Positions 58,891-64,000 of a DNA stretch of 64,000 nt are shown in pieces. This stretch comes from Paenibacillus ginsengarvi (lineage in GTDB: Bacteria; Bacillota; Bacilli; Paenibacillales; NBRC-103111): positions 1 through 64,000 of the forward strand of contig NZ_RBAH01000006.1 in NCBI RefSeq assembly GCF_003626695.1, in the 5' to 3' direction. How positions within the stretch are numbered: the first letter of the stretch is position 1; the number at the start of each line of letters is the position of its first letter. The notes below the pieces were generated by a model, which made no database searches, was not told the DNA's origin, and saw nothing but the letters and a program-made list of their open reading frames with translations. Made by a program: the position numbers and the translations under genes.

Positions 58891-60705
58891 ATGGCCAGAA
58901 AAAAACATGATCGGGAGGCAGCGGATGCGTTTGTTGTTAGCGCATTCAGACATGCTCCTATCGGAATGGCGCTCGTAGAAGTAAGCGGCCGTTTTCGTCA
59001 AGTCAACGAAAAATTTGCCGGTCTTGTCGGTTATGACGAGAAAGAGCTGCTCGGCATGAACTTTATCGACATTACACATCCGGACGATTTATATAAAGAC
59101 ATTATCCATGCGGACCTGGCGCTCGCGGGCAAGCAGGATTCGTACCGCATGAAGAAGCGGTACATTCACAAGCGGGGTTATTATGTCCGGGTATTGCTGA
59201 GCTGTTCGATCGTACGCGACTCGCAGCGCAATCCGCTGTATTTTGTCGCCTACGTCCAGCGGCTCGCCGCCTGTATCGATCCGGGAGAGCGGAAGCCAAG
59301 CAGGCGCAAGGAGCTGCAAAGACTGGTTACGGAACAATCGCAAAACCTGATCATAAGCTGCTCGTCGGATTTGTCGATCCGCAGCGTTTCCTCGGAAATT
59401 ATGACGGTGCTCGGCTATGGGGCCGAGGAAGTGATCGGCTGGAAGCTTGACGATCTGCTTCATCCCGAAGACGCCTCGCAGCTGCAGGGGATACAGGAGG
59501 GTTCGATGACGTGCACGAACCGGTATTTGCATAAGGATCACAAGTACGTCTGGTTCGAGAGCACGTACCGGTTCGTCCGGGAATCGCCCAGAACGCCCGG
59601 GTTTGTCCTCGCATACGGCCGCGATATTACGGAACGGAAGCAGGCGGAGGAACTGCTCGAGCTGCAGATGGAGCAGTACCGGCAGCTGGTTGAAAATTCG
59701 CCGGATGCGGTGCTTATTCTGGCGAAGCAGAAAGGGCTGTATATTAACAAAATGGGGATCAGGCTGCTCGGGGGAGACACCGAGGAGGACAGACGGACGA
59801 TTCTTGGCGACCCGTACCGGTTCGCGCCGATTCCCGACCAGAAGCAGGACGGCGCTCTGCTGAGGCGCGAAGCGGACGGGGACGAGGAGAAGTTTTACGA
59901 ATTGAAGCTTGTTCGGCTGGACGGTCAAACGATCGAGGCCGAAGCGCGTTCGGTGCCTACGCTGTTTCAGAACGAACCGGCCGTTTATACGATTATCCGC
60001 GATATGACGGAACGCAAAAAAACGATGGAGCTGCTGCATCATTCCGAGAAGCTGTCCGCGGCCGGACAGCTTGCCGCCGGCATCGCCCACGAAATTCGCA
60101 ATCCGCTGACGGCCATTCGCGGCTTTCACCAGCTTATGCAGACGAACGGGCTGAAGAAGGAATATTTCGACATTATGGCGGCGGAAATGGACCGCATCGA
60201 GATGATTTTGACCGAGCTGCTTGTGCTCGCCAAGCCGCAGGAAGTGAAGATCAAGCAGGCCGACATCGTCTCGCTGCTCGTGCAAGTAACGGCGCTGCTG
60301 GAATCGCAGGCGATCATGACAGGCTGCCGTCTGTGCATCGACAGCGAACAGCCGTCGCTCTTTTTCCGCTGTGATGAAAATCAGATCAAGCAGGTGTTCA
60401 TCAATCTGATCAAAAATGCGATCGAAGCGATGCCGGACGGCGGGGACGTGACGATTCGCCTCAAGGCGGAGGCGGACAAGCTAATCATCCGGGTATCCGA
60501 CGAAGGGCAGGGCATCGACGAACAGCTGCTGCGCCGCGTCGGCCAGCCGTTTTATACGACGAAGCAGGACGGTACCGGACTCGGCCTCATGATTACGAAT
60601 AAAATTATCGAGAACCACGGCGGGACGATGAGCATCGAGAGCGCGGTCGGAGCGGGCACTACGTTTACGATCGTTTTTCCCGGCCGGTTTCAGGACGATA
60701 TCTAG
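58891..60705 (+). CDS. Multi-PAS sensor histidine kinase, KinA/KinE-like
   Basis: A 604-residue cytoplasmic kinase with no membrane helix. Three PAS domains (about residues 15-135, 145-260, 265-375; e.g. APIGMALVEVSGRFRQVNEKFAGLVGYDEKELLG) precede HisKA with His in LAAGIAHEIRNPLTAIRGFHQLMQ and an ATPase domain with NLIKNAIEAMPDGG, DEGQGID and GTGLGLMITNKIIENHGG. The phospho-acceptor region is of the sporulation-kinase type that feeds Spo0F. No regulator gene is adjacent, as usual for such kinases. The ATG at 58891 has GAGAGGAG 6 nt upstream; the frame stays open far upstream over the MFS gene but without a suitable start. Confidence 0.92.
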   Translation: MARKKHDREAADAFVVSAFRHAPIGMALVEVSGRFRQVNEKFAGLVGYDEKELLGMNFIDITHPDDLYKDIIHADLALAGKQDSYRMKKRYIHKRGYYVRVLLSCSIVRDSQRNPLYFVAYVQRLAACIDPGERKPSRRKELQRLVTEQSQNLIISCSSDLSIRSVSSEIMTVLGYGAEEVIGWKLDDLLHPEDASQLQGIQEGSMTCTNRYLHKDHKYVWFESTYRFVRESPRTPGFVLAYGRDITERKQAEELLELQMEQYRQLVENSPDAVLILAKQKGLYINKMGIRLLGGDTEEDRRTILGDPYRFAPIPDQKQDGALLRREADGDEEKFYELKLVRLDGQTIEAEARSVPTLFQNEPAVYTIIRDMTERKKTMELLHHSEKLSAAGQLAAGIAHEIRNPLTAIRGFHQLMQTNGLKKEYFDIMAAEMDRIEMILTELLVLAKPQEVKIKQADIVSLLVQVTALLESQAIMTGCRLCIDSEQPSLFFRCDENQIKQVFINLIKNAIEAMPDGGDVTIRLKAEADKLIIRVSDEGQGIDEQLLRRVGQPFYTTKQDGTGLGLMITNKIIENHGGTMSIESAVGAGTTFTIVFPGRFQDDI

Positions 60706-60733
60706 GAACAATCGGATACAATCGTCTTTCCCC

Positions 60734-60762
60734 TTGTCCATCATGCTGCAAACCTCTATAAT
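60734..60762 (+). promoter_or_regulatory. Promoter of the ABC exporter gene
   Basis: TTGTCC (60734-60739) and TATAAT (60757-60762) are spaced by 17 bases, 36 bases before the start codon. Confidence 0.65.
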
Positions 60763-60798
60763 TAGCAGCGCAGATAAGGCCGATAGGAGTACACACCC

Positions 60799-62508
60799 AT
60801 GAAGATGATTCGCCGTTTTTTCACGTATTACAGACCGCATAAACGGTTGTTCATGCTCGATTTCGGCAGCGCCTGCGTCGTGGCCGTGCTGGAGCTCGCT
60901 TTTCCGCTCGCGGTGCAATGGTTTGTCGACTCGCTGCTGCCCGAAGGCGAATGGAGAACGATCGTGCTGGCCGGAAGCGGGCTGTTCGCCTTGTATGTGG
61001 TCAGCACCGGCTTGCAGTTTATCGTCAACTACTGGGGGCATAAGCTCGGGATCAATATCGAAACGGACATGCGCCGGCAGCTGTTCCAGCACGTGCAGAG
61101 GCTGCCGTTCCGCTTTTTCGACAATACGAAAACCGGCTATCTGATGTCGAGGATGACGAACGACTTGTTCGATATCGGCGAGATGGCGCATCACGGGCCC
61201 GAAGACTTGTTTATCGCCTGTATGACGTTCGTCGCCTCGTTCGCGATCATGCTGTCGATCAATACGCCGCTGGCGCTAATTACGTTCGTCGCCGTTCCGG
61301 TGCTCATCTGGCTCGTCAGCGCCTGCAACAAGCTGCTCCATCAGGCGGCCGGGCGCATGTATGCGGAGATCGGCGAGGTCAATGCGCGCGTGGAGGACAG
61401 CATGTCCGGCATTCGCGTCGTCCAGTCGTTCACGAACGAAACGTACGAGATGAACAAATTCGCCCGCGACAACGAAAACTTCCGCAAGGCGAAGCTGCGC
61501 TCGTACTGGATTATTTCGTTCAGCTCGTCGGGCATCTACTTTTTGACGCGCGTATTTGCACTGCTCGTGCTTATGTTCGGCGCGTGGTTCAGCTTCCGCG
61601 GCCAGCTTACGTACGGCGAGCTGATCGGTTTCCTGCTGTACGTCAACCTGTTCTTCAAGCCGATCGAGAAAATCAACGCCCTGCTCGAAATGTATCCGAA
61701 AGGAATGGCCGGGTTCAAGCGGTTCACCGAGCTGCTCGATACGACAAGCGATGTGACCGACGCGCCGGGCGCGATCGACGCGGGCGTGCTGAAGGGTGAC
61801 ATCGTATTCCGCGACGTGACGTTCGGCTACGAAGGCCATGCGAAGGTGCTGCAGCATATCGATCTTCGCGTGCGCGCCGGGGAGACGGTCGCCTTCGTCG
61901 GGCCGTCCGGGGCAGGCAAGACGACGCTGTGCAGCCTCATCCCGCGGTTTTACGAGGTGGACGGGGGAGCGATCGAGATCGACGGCACCGATATTCGCGC
62001 CATGACGCTCCATTCGCTGCGGGGCAATATCGGCATTGTGCAGCAGGATGTGTTCCTGTTCACCGGCACGATCCGCGAGAACATCGCCTACGGCAAACTG
62101 GACGCTACAGATGCGGAAATACGCGAAGCCGCCCGGCGCGCGCATCTTGAGTCGTTTATCGAGACGCAGCCGGACGGATACGAGACGCAAATCGGCGAGA
62201 GAGGCATCAAGCTGTCCGGCGGACAGAAGCAGCGTCTCGCAATCGCCCGCATGTTTTTGAAAAATCCGCCGATTCTCATTCTCGACGAAGCGACCTCCGC
62301 GCTCGACACGGAGACGGAAGCGCTCATCCAGCAGTCGCTCGAGGAGCTCGCCGAAAATCGGACGACGCTCGTCATCGCTCACCGGCTGGCGACGATCCGC
62401 CATGCCGACCGGATCGTGGTCGTCACCGAGGACGGCATCGCCGAGCAAGGCCGGTACGAAGAACTGGTGGCGCTCGGTGGCATGTTCGCCGGCTTGCATC
62501 GCGCGTAG
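60799..62508 (+). CDS. ABC exporter, permease fused to ATPase
   Basis: A 569-residue half-transporter that acts as a dimer. Six membrane helices lie within about residues 15-300. The ATPase domain follows with Walker A FVGPSGAGKTTLCSL (about 370), Q-loop IVQQDVFLFTGTIRENI, signature LSGGQKQRLAIARMF, Walker B PILILDEATSALDTETE and the H-loop His in VIAHRLATI. The cargo is unknown; homologues export lipids, peptides or drugs. AGGAGT lies 8 nt before the ATG. It is a single-gene unit with its own promoter. Confidence 0.95.
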   Translation: MKMIRRFFTYYRPHKRLFMLDFGSACVVAVLELAFPLAVQWFVDSLLPEGEWRTIVLAGSGLFALYVVSTGLQFIVNYWGHKLGINIETDMRRQLFQHVQRLPFRFFDNTKTGYLMSRMTNDLFDIGEMAHHGPEDLFIACMTFVASFAIMLSINTPLALITFVAVPVLIWLVSACNKLLHQAAGRMYAEIGEVNARVEDSMSGIRVVQSFTNETYEMNKFARDNENFRKAKLRSYWIISFSSSGIYFLTRVFALLVLMFGAWFSFRGQLTYGELIGFLLYVNLFFKPIEKINALLEMYPKGMAGFKRFTELLDTTSDVTDAPGAIDAGVLKGDIVFRDVTFGYEGHAKVLQHIDLRVRAGETVAFVGPSGAGKTTLCSLIPRFYEVDGGAIEIDGTDIRAMTLHSLRGNIGIVQQDVFLFTGTIRENIAYGKLDATDAEIREAARRAHLESFIETQPDGYETQIGERGIKLSGGQKQRLAIARMFLKNPPILILDEATSALDTETEALIQQSLEELAENRTTLVIAHRLATIRHADRIVVVTEDGIAEQGRYEELVALGGMFAGLHRA

Positions 62509-62746
62509 CCGCCCAGACTGCCTTGGCTGTTTATCGTTGGATTCGTTTGGCGCCGCCGCCTTTGCTTCGTTCGAAGGCAGGCGGCGTTATTTGCGGTGCG
62601 TTCGGAGCGACTGCAGCGGTACGGAGGCAGGTCGTCTGTTGAAGGGTCGGCTGCAGCGCGGAGGGTAGATTCGCTTGCATTTTTTGGAAACGCTTTCTAA
62701 AATATGCACTTCCGCCCGTACACGAACATCCGGCTCGAGAGCGGCT

Positions 62747-63646
62747 TCACGGAGCCATGGCCGGCGGGCTGCTGCTTTCGCTTTCGAGGCGCTCAGGGTC
62801 ACGCTCGGAGTTTTGCAGCATTTTCCGGTATTCCGCGGGCGTAACCCCTACCTGCTTTTTGAACACGCGGCTGAAATGGGACAGATGCTTAAAGCCGACC
62901 TGGTAGCCGACGTCGGTGACCGTATTTTGATCGCTTTGGTAAAACAGGATTTTAGCCTGATTGACCCTTCTCCGGTACAAATAATCGAACACGGTCATGC
63001 CGGTCACTTCACGGAACACCTTCATGAGGTGAAACCGGTTCATATGCAAATCGTAGGCCATACGCTCCAGCTCGATATCTTCCGTATAGCTTTCCTCGAT
63101 ATAATCGATCATGTTCTGCACGTAAAGCTGGCGATCGGTCGGCTTCCGCCGCACTTCCATCTCCGGGCGGCACTGCTCGTAGATGAGCATGAGCAGATCG
63201 TAAAACGCCGACAGCAGCCGGCCGCGATGGACCATGTCCCGCGAATAATAAAACCGGTTGATCCGCGCGAGCACTTCCTCGCATTCCACCTTTGCCGCCG
63301 GGCTCAGCCGGATATGATGATTGCGCAATTGCTCGAACGGCTTCAGCGGTTTGCAGGCCAGCAGGTCGGGGCCGAACAGCTGCACGAGATGAGGCTCGAA
63401 CGAAAACATCGTACGCACATATTCCTTTTCCTTGCCGATCTTCGGACAATGCCGCGTCATCCCGTTCATAATGATCAGATCGCCGGGTTGCAGCGGGATG
63501 ACCCGGTCGCCGAGCAAATAATCGCAGCGGCCTTCGTGAAAATAATAAATTTCGTATTGCGGGTGCGAATGAAAGGCGGCTTTTCCGGATACTTTGTTCC
63601 ACTTGTAATAATAGTCGGAAAAGAGACGAAACGAATAGGAGCTCAT
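62747..63646 (-). CDS. AraC-family transcriptional regulator with cupin sensor
   Basis: A 299-residue regulator. The N-terminal cupin (AAFHSHPQYEIYYFHEGRCDYLLGDRVIPLQPGDLIIM) probably senses a sugar; the C-terminal AraC domain has IELERMAYDLHMNRFHLMKVFREVTG and VTDVGYQVGFKHLSHFSRVFKKQVGVTPAEYRK. The ATG at 63646 has AAGGGGG 9 nt upstream, and the longer frame to 63787 lacks a site. It diverges from the binding-protein gene at 63875 and probably controls that uptake locus. Confidence 0.92.
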   Translation of the reverse strand: MSSYSFRLFSDYYYKWNKVSGKAAFHSHPQYEIYYFHEGRCDYLLGDRVIPLQPGDLIIMNGMTRHCPKIGKEKEYVRTMFSFEPHLVQLFGPDLLACKPLKPFEQLRNHHIRLSPAAKVECEEVLARINRFYYSRDMVHRGRLLSAFYDLLMLIYEQCRPEMEVRRKPTDRQLYVQNMIDYIEESYTEDIELERMAYDLHMNRFHLMKVFREVTGMTVFDYLYRRRVNQAKILFYQSDQNTVTDVGYQVGFKHLSHFSRVFKKQVGVTPAEYRKMLQNSERDPERLESESSSPPAMAP

Positions 63647-63830
63647 GCACAATTCCCCCTTCATCCTGTTGGTTCGTATGCGATCTGATCCGATTATACC
63701 ATACCGAATGGGATGGGAAACGGTCTTACGAATCGGACGACCGGCCAAAAAACCACTTACAGTTAAATGATAGGGGCACCCGCCCATTTCCGGTTAACCA
63801 AATTGCTCCGGGGCTGTGGTACCATTTTGG

Positions 63831-63844
63831 TGAAATCGCTTTCG
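63831..63844. promoter_or_regulatory. Candidate cre (CcpA) site upstream of the binding-protein gene
   Basis: TGAAATCGCTTTCG matches the consensus TGWAANCGNTNWCA in all but the last base. It lies 31 bases before the start at 63875, immediately upstream of a TACAAT that may be the -10 box (63849-63854). Binding there would repress transcription when preferred sugars are present. Confidence 0.5.
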
Positions 63845-63874
63845 ATCCTACAATAGAACAGAGGGGTACATCTT

Positions 63875-64000
63875 ATGAAAAAAACATTCAGTCTTGTACT
63901 TGCAGTGGCAGTCGCTTCCACCATGCTTGCCGCCTGCGGAGGGAAAACGGCATCGGATAAGCCTTCGGAAGCGGGGCAGACTGCGGCTCCGAAGCAGGAT
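63875..64000 (+). CDS. ABC solute-binding lipoprotein, 5-prime part (cut by window end)
   Basis: The first 42 codons are present. The signal peptide MKKTFSLVLAVAVASTMLAAC has lipobox LAAC with Cys21, followed by GGKTASDKPSEAGQ, a typical linker of Paenibacillus sugar-binding lipoproteins. GAGGGG lies about 8 nt before the ATG. The AraC regulator at 62747 is divergent and a candidate cre site lies in the promoter region, both typical of a carbohydrate ABC uptake locus. The rest of the gene and any permeases lie outside the window, so the type of binding protein is inferred from the signal peptide and context. Confidence 0.7.
   Translation, partial: MKKTFSLVLAVAVASTMLAACGGKTASDKPSEAGQTAAPKQD

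Noticed and set aside
62685-62698. cre-like sequence TGGAAACGCTTTCT
   Set aside because: It lies between two convergent gene ends (62508 and 62747) with no promoter to control, so the match is probably accidental or part of a terminator-like spacer.

Overview
The window looks like the chromosome of a GC-rich, spore-forming Firmicute of the Paenibacillus/Cohnella type. This is inferred from family content only: YesM/YesN-type two-component genes, many family-1 solute-binding lipoproteins, a KinA-type multi-PAS kinase, a pdhABCD operon, a LipL-type octanoyltransferase, an SwrC-like RND pump and strong AGGAGG-type ribosome binding sites with frequent TTG/GTG starts. No rRNA, tRNA, CRISPR array or prophage was recognised.

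Left part (1-19150). The right end of an IS5-family element abuts a minus-strand kinase/regulator/binding-protein set (204-5141). Next come a Gly-rich lipoprotein with an 11-bp operator lattice, an SDR dehydrogenase, a sialidase-like gene behind a LacI-type palindrome, a PhyH dioxygenase diverging from an AraC regulator, an ECF-like sigma factor with a very long C-terminal extension, rsgA, a MORN-repeat protein, a universal stress protein, a c-di-GMP-I riboswitch before a 97-codon unknown gene, a HesB-like protein, an FMN reductase, an NlpC/P60 peptidase and a membrane/molybdopterin fusion protein.

Middle (19151-43622). A repeat-rich spacer precedes a four-gene MarR/RND pump/adaptor/exported-unknown operon. 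Then follow a DesK/DesR-like pair, lipL, and a minus-strand exported cassette (anchored FAD oxidoreductase, anchored GH26-like hydrolase, binding lipoprotein) beside an OmpR-type two-component system. A LacI regulator diverges from a 784-residue unknown protein plus another binding lipoprotein, with two near-identical operators between them. A VanY-type carboxypeptidase and an esterase close this part.

Right part (43623-64000). The pyruvate dehydrogenase operon has a structured leader and a terminator-like hairpin between pdhB and pdhC. It is followed by two sugar-phosphate isomerase-like genes, a DHH phosphoesterase, an HpaB-type monooxygenase, a GNAT acetyltransferase, an RNA methyltransferase, an O-methyltransferase, a polysaccharide deacetylase, an MFS exporter, a sporulation-type kinase, an ABC exporter, and an AraC regulator diverging from a binding-protein gene cut by the window end.

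Themes. Carbohydrate sensing and uptake dominate, yet three complete solute-binding lipoproteins occur without any permease or ATPase gene beside them. LipL should lipoylate the E2 encoded at 46301. Two genes (30978-32492 and 57460-58671) appear to start at CTG codons placed 9 nt after good Shine-Dalgarno sequences. The best candidates for undescribed biology are the LacI/784-residue/lipoprotein locus, the FAD/GH26/lipoprotein cassette, the sigma factor fusion, the HEPN-like/MORN fusion and the riboswitch-controlled small gene.
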